Origin: Trematomus loennbergii
Taxonomy: Eukaryota; Chordata; Actinopteri; Perciformes; Nototheniidae
DNA: 64,000 nucleotides
Reading direction: 5' to 3'
Assembly (NCBI GenBank): GCA_012861695.1
Contig: JAAOOA010000096.1
Span: 1-64,000 of the forward strand
In this document: in pieces, positions 1 through 11,635 of the stretch
Position numbering within the stretch: the first letter of the stretch is position 1
Layout: the number at the start of each line of letters is the position of its first letter
Made by a program: the position numbers and the translations under genes
The notes under the pieces: generated by a model
Databases searched by the model: none
The model's input: the letters and a program-made list of their open reading frames with translations, nothing else
Told to the model about the DNA's origin: nothing

Positions 1-712
1 AGCCCCACGGAATATCGGCTTTCAAATGAGGAATAACAGAGGATTTTAGCAGTCAGAACAACTAAAGCAGCAGTGTTAATAATAACAGAAACGCCAAAGA
101 GTCACATCTAATAGAAATATATTTAAGCATTTATTTTAATTGTGTAGCAGTCAGTTTATAATTTTGGCAGCACTGTTGAGCATTTTGAAAATGTATTTTC
201 ATGCCTCTGTGCAAGGCTTAGTCTTTCTATCTTTATAGCCATGGTGTAAAGTAACTAAGTTCATAAACTCAAGTACTATTCTTAGGTACAATGTTGAGAT
301 ACTTGTACTTTACTTAAGTATTTCAATGTTTTGCTACTTTGTTCTTCTACTCCTCTACAGTTCAGAGGAAAATTGTATTTAATACCTTAGTTACTTTACA
401 GATGTGGATGAATGATGTGAAATATAACCAAGTGTTAAATCAGACTTTAGTTCCACCTGGAGTAAATTCACAAGCTACCCTGCAGTATACAAAGTCATTC
501 AAACTAGCTGCACCTTTACCAGCTTTGAGAACACTTTCATGATCAATCATTATAAAACATATCATATATATTATTCTGAAATGGACCAATCTGCATAATG
601 ACTACTTTTACTGTCGCTACTTTAACTATATTTTGATGAGAATACTTTTCTACTTTTACTTGAGGAACATTTTGAATGCAGGACTTTTACTGTAACAGAG
701 TATTCCTACACT
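1..712. other. No gene recognised
   Basis: No convincing open frame or element end is visible. From about 285 the sequence becomes rich in tacttgagta-like words that lead into the minisatellite beginning near 713. The same word family recurs at 14782-14945, so this is probably the non-repetitive shoulder of a dispersed fish repeat. Confidence 0.4.
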
Positions 713-1012
713 CTGGTACTTCTACTTTTACTCAAGAACAATACCTGAGTACTTCTACTTTTACTCAAGTACAATATCTGAATACTTCTACTTTTACTCA
801 AGTACAAGATCTGTGCACTTCTACTTTTACTCCAGTACAAGATCTGAGTACTTCTACTTTTTCTCTAGTACAAGATCTGAGTACTTCTACTTTTACTCAA
901 GTACAAGATCTGAGTACTTCTACTTTTCTCTAGTACAATATCTGAGTACTTCTACTTTTACTCTAGTACAAGATCTGAGTACTTCTACTTTTACTCTAGT
1001 ACAATATTTACT
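713..1012. repeat. 33-bp minisatellite, about nine units
   Basis: The unit is close to agtacttctacttttactc followed by aagtacaagatctg, repeated every 33 bp with one unit shortened by 2 bp. The period is a multiple of three, so long spurious frames with an STSTFTQVQDL period appear. I read these as non-coding. Similar words near 14.8 kb point to a dispersed family. Confidence 0.9.
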
Positions 1013-1384
1013 TATACCACCTCTGTTTATAGCCTATGAAAAAAACTATTAGAAAACGAAGGCTAAAGCTAACGTTAGCAGATGGTGACAATGTATGCTA
1101 GTTAGCTAGCTCAACGATTCCTTAAATAATAATGCGACGGAAAAACGTTTCAGTTCACATCACGCTCTGACGCTCCGACAGGGAGCTTGCTCTAACAGCT
1201 GTTTACCAGCCGTCCAGTCTGTGCCACAGTGACTCCGGACCACAGTTACTGTTAACGAACGCACCGTAGGTAGCCGACAGGCAGGAAGACTCGAGCACAC
1301 AGCTCGCGCTTCATATATAAAAAAATAACACCATGCGCATCATGATGGCACATAACAGCTCGCGACCGCAGATTATTTCGGCGA
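1013..1384. other. No gene recognised
   Basis: Mixed-composition sequence with several gctagttagctagc-like palindromic words. I found no supported frame or element end. Confidence 0.4.
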
Positions 1385-1546
1385 TTAGATCAAATGTAAA
1401 TTATATTTGACGTAACTTTAGTTACATTTCCATGACTTTTCCAAAACTTTGGGAAAAATATTGTTTTCCATAACTTTTCCAGGGCCTGGAATTTGGATTT
1501 TGAATTCCATGACTTTTCCAGGTTTTCAATGACCGTACGAACCCTG
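1385..1546 (-). mobile_element. hAT-type element terminus (relic)
   Basis: Read on the minus strand the segment opens with CAGGGTTCGTACGGTCA, then sequence rich in ggaaaagtcatgg words. Ends starting CAGGG followed by such sub-terminal repeats are typical of non-autonomous fish hAT elements. No partner terminus was found, so this is probably a solo end or truncated copy. The class assignment rests on the terminus only. Confidence 0.5.
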
Positions 1547-1836
1547 CTTTCAATAATAATCTAAGGTATTTGGGGTAATACTTGCATACAAATCTTAAAA
1601 TGCCTTCAGGTTTCTAAAATATATAATATGTGGTAAATTCAACAGTGGATCCAGCAAAGATTCACATTTTGCATGATTTTAGTTTTGATTTGTTGCTGTC
1701 ACGTAATTATACTTTTGATAAATTCGAGTCAAGCTTAGTTACATGTGATGGTAGTTAGTGCTCTTACCTGTGTGCCTCCTCCACAACCAGACTGTATTAA
1801 AACTATTAAGTACCAGTTCTATCTACTTTACTTTAA

Positions 1837-3009
1837 CCTCTTAAGCCCTGAGCCTGTTTTTCAGGTCTCAGGCTCGAAAATGACATTCCCAGAACAAATG
1901 ACCATATCTTCCCTTCTAAAAGGGTTAAATTAATAATCTTTATTCTCAAAGTAATTATAAACCTGTGAGTTGGATGTAGAAAAGTCAGAATCAATATAGA
2001 TGTTTTTTATTTTAAAGAAAATTCAGATTTTACATAGTAAAAAACTGTAAATTATAGTGTCCGTCCAAAAACTATTTTTACAGATAGTGAAAACTACCCT
2101 TGGATGATGGGTTAGTAGACTAAAAGCTTTAGGAATCCAAAGTACAACATATAATAAGTACCCTGTATCAAGATTGATGCAAAACAAGTGAAATTTGACC
2201 TTTTAGAGAGATTTAGCCAAAAACCCCCACTTCTGGGGTCATTTGGGTGGATTTGACCTATCTCTGGCCCCCCTTGCTCGATTTTGATGAATGAAATCTC
2301 TTTATAACCGCTAGAGCCAATGGAATCGAGGGAAAGTTATATACACACCAAAACGTTAACAAATAAGGAGTGAGAGTGACGCGTTACAAAAACCGGAAGC
2401 TGCATACACTCTGGTGGCTACCATTAGCAGCTAACTTTTCCGCTCCGATTTTTACATAAAAAATGGAATTATGGATTATAAATAATTTTTTAAAAGGTAC
2501 AAGTACATTATCAACCTTTGGATCAACAGTTGTAGATTTTTTTTTTTCGTTTTAATGCCATTGAACACGTCTTTTGACCTAATTGACAGCTACGGTGAGA
2601 CGATCTGCCATAAAAGCCCCATAAAGGTACGTGTTGTGATGTCTGTGTTTGCTTCCCCTGTCGCAAGTTGGGATCGTTCAGTGATGATACTATACCTAAA
2701 TAATCAGTGGAGTCTCAGCTTAATAGGCTATATTGTATGTGCAGCTACGATAAGTAATAAGGGTATTTATCTTGAATTGTGTGCCGCAGTGCGTTAGATT
2801 TTTTTCGCTCAGGGGTCATTTAGACCCTTCTTATGAGACTTGTGTTTTGTTTTGGTAAAAATGGTTCATATCTTCAGTTAGCTGAGATTCTTCCCGTTAA
2901 TCTGGTGCTACACATTAATAGTTTCATAAATGTTAAGAAGCCCTGAGACATAATCTCGAAAACAAAAAGGTGGGAGGGGTCCAATGGGGGGACCGCCGTG
3001 CTTAAGAGG
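1837..3009 (+). mobile_element. piggyBac-like non-autonomous element PB-A, copy 1
   Basis: The element is flanked by TTAA at 1833-1836 and 3010-3013 and has short inverted ends (CCTCTTAAGC and GCTTAAGAGG). The left 300 bp are shared with copies at 31481-38031, 41658-43319 and 46659-47780, including a sub-terminal hairpin built from gagcctg and caggtctcaggctc. The middle (about 2450-2800) is diverged from the other copies. No transposase is encoded. TTAA duplication and CC-initial ends fit the piggyBac superfamily, and this assignment is inferred from the ends. Confidence 0.75.
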
Positions 3010-3192
3010 TTAAACAATTAAAAAGACAAAATCAACTAAATGTATTGAAATAACAATCTTTATTTTAGATGCCTCTTCTTCTTTTAAATTAAACTTTCAG
3101 ACGTGAGATATTGAAATACAGTAATAGTATTGTTTATCTAAAACAACTGAGCCACTCCTTACAGTTACCTTCATATTTCTTATTGTCTAAAG

Positions 3193-3480
3193 CAGGGGTT
3201 TTCAAAGTGTGGGAAGGTGAGCCTCCCCTCAGAGAACATAAGAACAGCCGCGCCCCCCCTCCCAATTATTATTGCTATTATTATTATTATTGTTGCTATA
3301 ATGCAGGGGTATTCGATTGCATTTCAAAGAGGTCCAGTAAGAGAACATGTAATTAAATGCTCTGTTTTCGCTGTCTGCCTTTCTCTTTTTTGAGGACGCC
3401 ATTTGAAATGACTCACTCCTGTTTCTCTCTTCTTGTCTCGTCTCTGTGTGTGTGTTTGAATCTATCATGCTGACTCACTG
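3193..3480 (-). pseudogene. hAT (GTF2IRD2/ZBED5-like) transposase N-terminus, deleted copy
   Basis: On the minus strand an ATG near 3402 begins MASSKKRKADSENRAF, the opening expected of GTF2IRD2/ZBED5-like hAT transposases. Right after this the frame runs into a terminus whose other strand starts GCAGGGGTATTCGATTG at about 3303. A matching terminus sits at the end of the related relic at 22500-23095. The rest of the transposase is missing, so this is an internally deleted element. A second hAT-like terminus (CAGGGGTTTTCAAAGTG) starts at 3193 and may be a separate insertion. Confidence 0.55.
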
Positions 3481-4344
3481 ACTGCACCGATTTGATTTGA
3501 TTGGCTGAGTAGCGTCCTTAAATCCTTAAAACATTAAACAACAACTTTTTAAAACCTTTTTATCTTTGTTTTTAACTTTTTTTTTACATTTTCAACATCG
3601 TGGATAAATCGTTATATGCTCCCGGTAACACCTGAACGTCAACTTTGCCTCCTTATTACACTCACCCAGGGGAGGATCTAGAAAAATATTCATGGGGTGG
3701 CAGGAGATTTTTGAGGGGTGGCATCCCCTGGCAGAAGTATGCTGATTTAATTGCAGTCATATCAATCAATGTTAACTTGGAAAGCCACAATATTGATATT
3801 TTAACTCAATAACATTAGGTGACATTATTGTGGCACGACAGTAAAGCCTTAAATAGAGATATATAAGGTGGCAGACATAATTGAATGAATTTTAACTGAA
3901 CAATAACTGAATGAGTTTGTTTCACTCTTAGACCAGCAGGGGTACCAAATCTATGCAGACTGCTGCAATAAGTACATTAATTAACTGTCTCATCTATGTT
4001 TGTCTGAATGAATATGATAATATTAACAATCATATTATTCCTATCAGCTGTCAATCACTGTTATGATTCACATATTCATTTATTATTGAATAAACTATAT
4101 TTTTTGGAGGAGTTAATGATGAATGTTCCACAAGATGCTTGCTCACCCTCCTTCAAATTTGAAAGACAAGTAATTACTATCATATATCAAAATTCAAAAG
4201 AATCAAAAGAACAGTTCAGCGCCCCACGACTTTACTGCAAACAGTTACAACCTTGACTTTACATCAGAAAGAACAAACATTAAAGAAGTGACTAACTGCA
4301 TCAGTCAGGGTTAAAAAAACGTGTATTCAGCTAAAACATATACA
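3481..4344. other. Unassigned, with a hAT-like end near 3668
   Basis: At 3668 the sequence CAGGGGAGGATCTAGAAAAA followed by two ggggtggca motifs resembles a hAT terminus. Similar tggggtggca words occur at 63385-63430 near another hAT relic. The remainder to 4344 is AT-rich and without a supported frame. Confidence 0.35.
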
Positions 4345-5347
4345 TCGCTGCAGTTATTATCCAGTGGAATGTCCTTACCTACTGGCCTAGCTAATCAAAG
4401 TGGTTACTTTTTTTTGGCTGGGCAGTGTAGTTTTACACACCGTCTTATTTGACTTTCTCAGGACTTAAAACTGTTTTTTGGGGGCAGACCTCCTCAAAGA
4501 AAATAATATATACACATACACACGTAAGGTCATCATCTTAACAGTTTATTATGCTCATTGAGTCATCCGTGAGCAGAGCATCAAGTTGGCATGCCTATAA
4601 CAGCTGAATGCGGCGATTACCATCTTGTTCAGCAAAACGCCTCACAAACTTATTAAGATCTAAAGCTTTAGTGCGTTTTGATTCAATGCTGAGTGCAGCC
4701 TAACAAATATCTCATTCCTTCCGTCTACTTGGGTCCGAATGCTTCTCGTTTTGCGCCGTCCCGTTCAAATTAAATCGCTGCCAATCACATTTCCACGCTC
4801 GTTTGCACTCACTTCAGTCATTTTTCTTTTGGTACCGGTGATATTCACGTTCGGGTGATGCCTTTTCAAATGAGTGTGCAAGTTTGATGTATTGATATAT
4901 TTGAGTTGAACAATGCCGACAAACAGCTTTGGTTTGGTCCACCTGTCTTTGTCCGTCATCCTTGTACGTAACTGCGAAACCAAAATGTTCCCAAACCGGA
5001 GACTTCAATGATGCTGGAGGATTTTCGAGCTCAACTTTATCTGCGTTCGACATTTCGACAGTTCCTCAAATTACTGACTACATTTGAACGCATCCCTGTG
5101 ACCAGCTCTCATAGTATGCCTCTCATCCAATGACTTTGTCGCTCTATGACGCGTTGAACCCAATGTGAGCAAATTACACTGAACGCTGCGACGCAGCACC
5201 TGAGATTACTTCCAAAAAGTTGTTCACGTTATCAATTCTTTACGTTTAACGTTATATTCGTTCGGTACACTTCGGTACAACGTGTACCGAACCGAAGGGC
5301 CCATACCGAATAATTTAGGTACGAATATGTATACCGTTACACCCCTA
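4345..5347 (-). pseudogene. hAT transposase relic with BED zinc finger, large internal deletion
   Basis: The minus strand starts at 5347 with the terminus TAGGGGTGTAACGGTATACA. The coding part begins at about 5053 (MSNADKVELENPP) and enters a BED-type zinc finger: SPVWEHFGF, then the cysteine pair CRHC, then (after a frame change near 4900) NTSNLHTHLKRHHP. This is the W..F / C..C / H..H order of BED fingers, a DNA-binding module of hAT transposases. Downstream the body is missing, and the frame jumps to the C-terminal dimerisation part (4604-4790), homologous to 21990-22495 and 63515-64000. It is a non-functional deletion derivative with frameshifts. Confidence 0.75.
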
Positions 5348-5388
5348 ATGTCTACCCTACTTTTATAATTTTCGAATCATAAATCTAA

Positions 5389-5672
5389 TCGATAGATTTA
5401 TGATCGATAGATTTATGATTAGCATAAGTTTGTTCATGATGGCTCATGTCAGTGATAGTGATGACATCGTTGCGAAATTATTAACCGAGTCATTATCAAG
5501 ATTGAGTTACAATGATAAACTGGAGTGGCAAAGGATCAGCTGCATGACACTTGATGGCGGGGTCATGCAGCTGATCCTTTGCTTTTTGTAACTCAATCAG
5601 TTAATAATTTCGCAACGATGTCATCAGACTCATCACTATCTGACGTGAGCCATCAAGAACGAACTTATGCTA
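5389..5672. repeat. Imperfect palindrome (fold-back) of about 280 bp carrying a hAT N-terminal fragment
   Basis: The left arm (about 5416-5545, from ttagcataagtttgttcatg to gatcagctgcatgac) is repeated inverted at 5558-5672, with a spacer of roughly a dozen bases around 5550. Small indels separate the arms. The left arm encodes SDSDDIVAKLLTESLSRLSY, similar to the region before the TTF-type zinc finger of ZMYM1-like hAT proteins. The segment appears to be an inverted duplication of a transposase fragment. See findings. Confidence 0.8.
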
Positions 5673-6167
5673 ATTAGCTACTTCCCCATAGCTTGACCCG
5701 TTATAACACATGCATAAACCAGGCGCGCCGGATTCATCCCAAACCACGCCCGACACACTCCCCCTCCGTGACGGAGTGAACTCCGTGGAGTGACACATGA
5801 GGCTCCCTCCTGTCAGATGGATGGAGACAGCGGCAAGCTTTGGGACAAACTCCCCTCTCTCCGGCAGAAACAGGAAATGCCGTAACTGTATGTAACAACG
5901 GTTTCAAATCAGCATCTCTTTGACAAAAAATGTAAATTAATAACTCAAATAAAACTCCAAACATCTTTAATTGTGTTACTTTTTTGTAAAGCTCTTTAGT
6001 TTTAAACCTGATGTTTATAAGCTTCTTAGTTTTTGCAACAGTCTGTAAATATACACAACTTTATAATAAAATGCACACATTTACCTTTTTCTAGACTAAA
6101 CACAGGTAGACTATGATCCTAAGTTAAAAACATGAGGTTATCATGAGGTTGTTAACACCGCAGTTTA
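5673..6167. other. No gene recognised
   Basis: No supported frame. It lies between the fold-back and a hAT relic and may be decayed parts of either. Confidence 0.4.
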
Positions 6168-7061
6168 TCAGTGGGTTATTGATTCTGCGTCAGTCTTAGG
6201 ACAGTCATACATTCCTATGAAGTCTTCATGGACAACATAATCAGCTGATACCCATCGTACAGTCAGAGACAACTGTTCATGCCCGGAGCAATCGCGAGTT
6301 TCATCCACAATAACTGCATAGTGTTTTGCATTGCTTTTAATTTCAGTTAATATAGTGGTGAGAGACTCCCGATACATTAGATTTATAAGTTCATTAATTG
6401 TCTCATGATGCATATTTCCCGGTGAGCATGAAGCTTTTCAGAGTGGGGTTTTTCTCAGCTACGAGTTCTTTTGGAAATTGCTCTCCTTATCCGCATGCCC
6501 CCTGATTGCTAGGCCCTGTCGGGTTAGAAACTGCAGACAGCGCAGTTGCTCCATCATTCCATCTCTTCTTTTTTCCTGCTCAATACGCTGTTGTTTGACA
6601 AGCTGTATGTTGACTGGTGTTTGACTGAAGAAAGCGCACTTTTTTTTAATACACTCTCTGTGGAAATAGACTTTTCGTGGCTGTCCAGGAGGCTTGGGCA
6701 CTTTTTCCAGTTATTAACTCCGATATTAACAAAGCTATCATCTCCACATTTTGAGAAAGTTACAAGCCGTTTGACAGCAGCAAATCTGCATATTTCACAG
6801 AAGGCCCGTTTAGTGGTTTTGCAAAGAATTAACCACTCTCTGTTTTTGTACCATTCTGCGTTGAAGTACCTTTCTCTTTGCCCAAATAATCTAGCGTCAG
6901 TTAGCTGCAGCTTTACCCGTCTCAATGTCCCGACAACAAACCTCCATGCAGTCGGAACCAGCCTGTTTCGGTTCAACGACGGCGGTGGCGGCGGTTTTGA
7001 CAGTCTCTGCGGCCGCAGAGCTGCTGCTTTTGGGTTCATCTGGCTTCGCTGGTTTCTATGA
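6168..7061 (-). pseudogene. hAT transposase with TTF-type zinc finger (ZMYM1-like), broken
   Basis: Minus-strand frames give the expected order of a ZMYM1/TTF-type hAT transposase. First comes a proline-rich leader from 7039, then the finger core RYFNAEWYKNREWLI with FCEIC, then VNNWKKCPSLLDSHEKS. After a frame change near 6650 follows LRCLQFLTRQGLAIRGH, and after a second break YAVIVDETRDCSGHEQLS (6168-6413), the start of the catalytic RNase H-like fold with its first acidic residues. A stop after ESITH ends the frame and the catalytic remainder is absent. Family identity is clear from motif order, but the copy is dead. Confidence 0.8.
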
Positions 7062-8023
7062 TTGATGAAGGTCCAGGCTCCGGAGACGTGGATGTCAGGG
7101 ATGTGACCTTCCAGTTGTTAATTTAAGTTTAGATTGACTGTATAGTTTTCTTCTGCGCTGGTTCTTCTGACGTGTTTGCAAGTGTATATATTTTTCTATC
7201 TAGGTTAACGGCTGACACACACAGAACAACGTAACAAATAAAGTAAACAACGTAACAATAAACAAATCTAAGCTTTTTTATTGGTTGTAATTTACATGGA
7301 TACATTTGAATGGTGTGACAATGTCCTATTTGATTGGGTTAAAATGTACATATGTCTGCCTGCTTTATTTTACCTAATGCAAAGTGACCTGCTCCATCGA
7401 AATCAGTCGCATTGACCCGAAGACACATTTTGAGTTGTATACACTGTTGGAAAGAGGAGATTCATAGCTTTCTAATGATATCAGGATTGTTGTTTGTACT
7501 CCAAATATTAAGCAAAATATGTCACATTATATAATGACTGTTACAGAGTCATCATTTTGAGAAAAAGGCCTTTAAAGTTTTCTCTTCGATCTGATTGATT
7601 AGCGGAGCAAATGATCAAATAGTACGGAGGGAAGATAGTTTGGATTACTGGTCTGGGGAAGCCCGCGAGTGTGTGTATATACGTGTGTGTGTTTGTGTAT
7701 TTTTGCGTTTGTGTGTATTGTGTTTGTTTCCCGGGGAAAACACTCACGAGAAACACCGGCTGTTGTTATGCCTGCAGTGACGTTACTCCGTCTCCGCTTG
7801 TAATTATGCCGTTACAAGCTTCAAAGTTGTATTTATCATCTGAATTTGCCGAAACAAGTTTAATATTCTGAAAGCCAAGACTTTGTTTATTTGAAATCAG
7901 ATAAAAACAAACTGTAACGGACCCTGCCGTGTTATCTATGATTACTATACGCCTTACATTCATAATTTCAGCAGAGGGAGGGGAAGCGGCGCTGTGGAAC
8001 AGCAGAGTGGCGAGTGACGGTAA
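7062..8023. other. Unassigned, short GT-rich tract at 7665-7735
   Basis: No supported coding region. A diverged gtgtgtgtttgtgta tract produces spurious frames on both strands. The interval ends at a Harbinger derivative. Confidence 0.4.
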
Positions 8024-8591
8024 GTCTACACAGCAGCGTTAAAAAAATCTTGGAGGTGGGCGTATCTGAAGCTTGAGGATTTTTTGCGAGCAAGGCACGA
8101 ACAACCAATCACATGAATCTCCCGCCCGCGACATACGAAGCAAAAAAGCCCGAAGTAAACTGGATATAAACTCCCCAAACAGGCGAAAAATACCACTGTC
8201 TCTGCCACCTCCCTCCATGCCTGGCTCCTCCGGTTTATATCCCGGTAGGTCTGGTCATAAAGCACCGGGTGATTGATTCCCTACCGCTAATTTCTCCTCC
8301 ATTTTTTGGAATATGAGGAAATGACCTGCGGTATGTCTCTCCCAGCATACACGCCGTTTGATTGGCTAGAGCTTGAACTGTCAGATTTGCGTACACGGGA
8401 TTTGATTGGCTGACGCTTCCACCTCAGCCTCAAAAGTTGAACATTGTTCAACTTTGAATCCTGAAAATCCTGAAAATCTCCGCTCGCCTGCCCACAATGC
8501 ATTTCGGCGAAAAGTGAGGGAAAGTGACGTCACCCCATTCAAAGTGAATGGGCAGAAGCGTTTCAAGATTTTTTAACGCTGCTGTGTAGAC
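8024..8591. mobile_element. Non-autonomous PIF/Harbinger element, deletion derivative of the 23.2-kb copy
   Basis: The ends are inverted: GTCTACACAGCAGCGTT at 8024 and its complement at 8575-8591, continuing into aaaaaaatcttg. The left ~120 bp match the first ~150 bp of the element at 23209. The right ~450 bp match its last ~475 bp (from aagtaaactggat, 26930 onwards). The junction near 8142 sits at a shared CG dinucleotide. No transposase remains. The outermost GGACC bases and a clean 3-bp duplication are not preserved. Confidence 0.9.
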
Positions 8592-8719
8592 GCACCGTGA
8601 GAGCTTTACAAGCTTCAAAAATGCCTGTAGCTAATGAGATTGAATATAACAATAAAAAATAACAAAATATACACAGCTAGATCAGATCGCGTTTTAGATG
8701 CGACTTTAGAGTAGAGGGG

Positions 8720-8767
8720 AATAATTGAAACAGGATTTGTACAGTGACAAATCCCGTTTCAATAATT
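8720..8767. repeat. 21-nt stem, 6-nt loop hairpin
   Basis: Arms aataattgaaacaggatttg and its near-complement (two mismatches) flank the loop acagtg. It lies in otherwise unassigned sequence (8592-9069). It may be the core of a small inverted-repeat element, but no target duplication is evident. Confidence 0.7.
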
Positions 8768-9073
8768 CTCAGAGCAGGACAAACTGAAAAGAGTCAAGGG
8801 AAGCTTATAAAAGTTAACAGCATTTAATTACACAAATGATGCGGTGATATACAATGAAATTGCAAGTGGAGGCGCTCTCCCCATTCAGCTGGTTGCCTGT
8901 CGCGTGTCCGTTGGGTCAGCCGAGGTCAGGAAAGAGACCGTTTCTTCCTGTCCATCACGGGTTAGCAACTGTAGTCTTCTTCTATTGGCCGGCGTCGACG
9001 GGGGCGGGTCCAATGCAATTCCTTCCGGTTTCTGCTGCTGAATTACATCATTCTGATGTCTGTGGTTATTTAA

Positions 9074-10081
9074 AGTGGACCTATCATACTATATTTGAAC
9101 AATATATTGTAGGGCCATACCTATATAAACATGTATGTGACGTTTTTTTTTCAAAATACCAAACAGATCATGCATTTTAGCCATGCCTCATTTCGCTCTA
9201 TTTGCTCTATTCCAGCCCTGTTTTTGCAAGGGCTGATTCTGTGACGTAGCTTTAATGCAAATGAGCTGCAGCTGACCACGCCCCCCTGCAGGAGAGGGGG
9301 GCGTGCTCAGAGATCAGCTGCTGGGCTCTCAAAGAGGGGGAGGAAAAGAGAGGCTCCGTTTTTTATTATTATATTATTATATCGAGTCGTTATTCATTTG
9401 TTTTAAAGCTCAATAAATAACAAAGAAGACCTCTGACCGGCACTTTTCTAATTTTGTCCGGAAGATTTAAACTTTAACGGACATGTTGACCGGCGAAAAC
9501 AAATCTAACTGAAACTCTGCCGCACGGTCCCCTCGTCCCTTGGAAGAGGCGGAGAGGTGGGTGTTTTTCATCTGCTGGTGGACTAACCGGAGAGAATTAC
9601 AGCAGCAGGAGCAAACGCTTGCCTCGGGGAGGGAGAAAAAGCGCCCACAGCGGAGAATAAACAGAAGGGCAACCATGCACGGGAAGTCTTCTTCGCTGCT
9701 TTTGTGGCAGACTACAGCGCCACTTACAGGCCTGGCATATACTACAGCGTCTCCAGCGCTTTCGAGTGGTCTCGTGTGAACGGACACGTTTCTGGTGCCT
9801 GTTGCGTGTGGACGGAAGACTTTTTTGATGACGATTGCGGTCCGTTTGCAGGTGGAGCGTTGCCCATGTAGGCGGAACGTCACCGCCCACTATTCCGGGC
9901 TGACGTCAGCTCGGATGGAATCTGTATCCGCTCGTTGTAGCCCCGTTTTTAAAAGATTTGGGTACGGAAGAAAAGAGAGAGGGCTTTATTTTCTGACGCT
10001 GCGTGAGTTCCCCGACGCACCGGGGACACATATTTATGTATAAAAGACATCACAAAGTGCATTTTGCATGATAGGTCCCCT
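9074..10081. mobile_element. TTAA-flanked inverted-repeat element (family AGGGGACCTATC), copy 1
   Basis: Flanked by TTAA at 9070-9073 and 10082-10085 with inverted ends AGTGGACCTATCAT and ATGATAGGTCCCCT. Related copies lie at 41836-42321 and 54014-54979, with a fragment at 14946-15067. The interior (about 9480-9900) contains sequence homologous to the MITE at 57485-58102, so a MITE was captured inside before the composite spread. Frames inside (such as 9467-9883 minus) are not conserved between copies and I treat them as non-coding. Confidence 0.8.
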
Positions 10082-10085
10082 TTAA

Positions 10086-10849
10086 ACATTCCCTAATAAA
10101 CGTTATTTCATCGTCAATAAATGAGTGTTGAACCCAGTGTGTTTAGGGTACAACATCATGTCATTTCACCTTCAATTCACGGTTTGAAAACGTAGCATTT
10201 TCAGCTAATGCAAACCGGAAATGACGAAATTCACGAGCGGAAATCCGGAAGTCATGTGTGAATATTCGGTTTTTAGAATAAAACAGATTTAAATTAAATA
10301 CAGTGTATTTAATTCAAATTACGCCATATCAACATTGATTTTAATTTCTTACACCACCAAGCTCTCCCGTCTTCACAGTAACTCGCAGAGACGACATTTA
10401 ACCCTTCACATTCCAACAGAAACTGAATAGGCAGATTCGAAGGATTTATTTCTTTGGACATTTTATTTTAAATACAATTAAATCAAGTTATTTGGTAAAA
10501 CTAATAAAAAATATATTAATAAAAAATATATATTTGAAATGTTTTTAATATAATTTTTTTGAATATCTTAGGCCCTCAGAGATGGCCTACAGGGCCCTGA
10601 CGGCTCGCCACTGTCAGAACTTAGTGCAACTGTAGTATCATGCTGTTTGGTTGTCTCACTGCAAGAACCACTTTTACCACGTTTTACAGACAATATGTAG
10701 AGACAAATGGTAGTAATTTTCCCAATGTAAAATAATAATTGCCTTAAATACATTGAAATGTGAAAGCTGACAAAAAAATCATGTTGCTTGTTAAAATCTA
10801 AATGTAATTATTGATGCATTAATGTGTTTATCAAACTATTCTGTTTCAC
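10086..10849. other. No gene recognised
   Basis: AT-rich sequence without supported frames, extending to the acceptor/donor-bounded open stretch at 10850. Confidence 0.4.
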
Positions 10850-11022
10850 CTTCTTAGCATCCACACAGCTGTACACAGCAATTTGATTTGTAATCCCAAC
10901 CCTCCTCTGATTTGATCTGTTCCCTCTTCCTCTCCCGGTATTATCTTGCACAGCACATTCGTCATTTCCTCTGCATTTCTCTCAGCCAGGTCAACACTGT
11001 GTAATGATGCAAGCTCCACGCA
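10850..11022 (-). CDS. Possible host exon, 173 bp, function unknown
   Basis: On the minus strand a pyrimidine-rich tract ending tgtgtgttcatcag precedes an uninterrupted 57-codon frame (starting CVELASLHSVDLAERNAEEM, ending AVWMLRR). It is followed by aagaag/gtgaaa, a good donor. The sequence is not repeated elsewhere in the window and is not a transposon protein I recognise. Chance openness over 57 codons is not negligible, so this is tentative. The other candidate exons (40402-40533, 45825-45949) lie on the same strand but need not belong to the same gene. Confidence 0.3.
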
Positions 11023-11635
11023 ACTGATGAACACACAATTAAATTAGAGAGACCAAAAGCAGTGGAGAGAAGAGAGTTTAAAACAATAAAGGGAATAAAT
11101 AAGAGGGGCCTCACCCTCAGGAAAATGTCCCTCTTAATATTCATTAACAGAGAGCGGTGGGTGTGTGTGAGACTTGCCTACCCGACATGAACACACGGAT
11201 TGAAATATTTAATGGATGATGTAGGCCGCTCTCCAGGGAAACACTTCAGACAGATCTGTTTCTGGTACCCAACATTTCTGTCATCATTTAACTTGGTAAC
11301 AGACATTGATGCCCTGTCACCAACTTGGTGTCTCTCTTTGTGTGTGTCGTGTATGTGTGTGGTCTGGGGTTAATTGTTTGTATTTTACGCTTTAATTCCT
11401 CGTAAATCTACCCTTAACTGCATGGAAAAGGCTGCTCTCCACAGCCAGCGCTATTGAGAGTGCAGGCACTCAACTGACTATTCAGATGTGAGAGACAGAG
11501 GACATCATGTGTTGTAGATGTGTTCAACAATTAACCAATCAGGGATTTGGTTCAAGATAATAAATTAATGTCTCGTGATGTTGGTACATTCTTAACAAAC
11601 AAAACACCATTTCATTTCATTTACAAAAGGTAATA
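11023..11635. other. No gene recognised
   Basis: Single-copy-looking sequence without a supported frame. Confidence 0.4.

Noticed and set aside
676..1052. STSTFTQVQDL-repeat protein
   Set aside because: The 33-bp minisatellite has a period divisible by three, so frames stay open by construction; no start context or partner gene.
9467..9883. 138-codon minus-strand frame
   Set aside because: Lies in the captured MITE block of a TTAA element and is not conserved in the copies at 41.8 and 54.0 kb.
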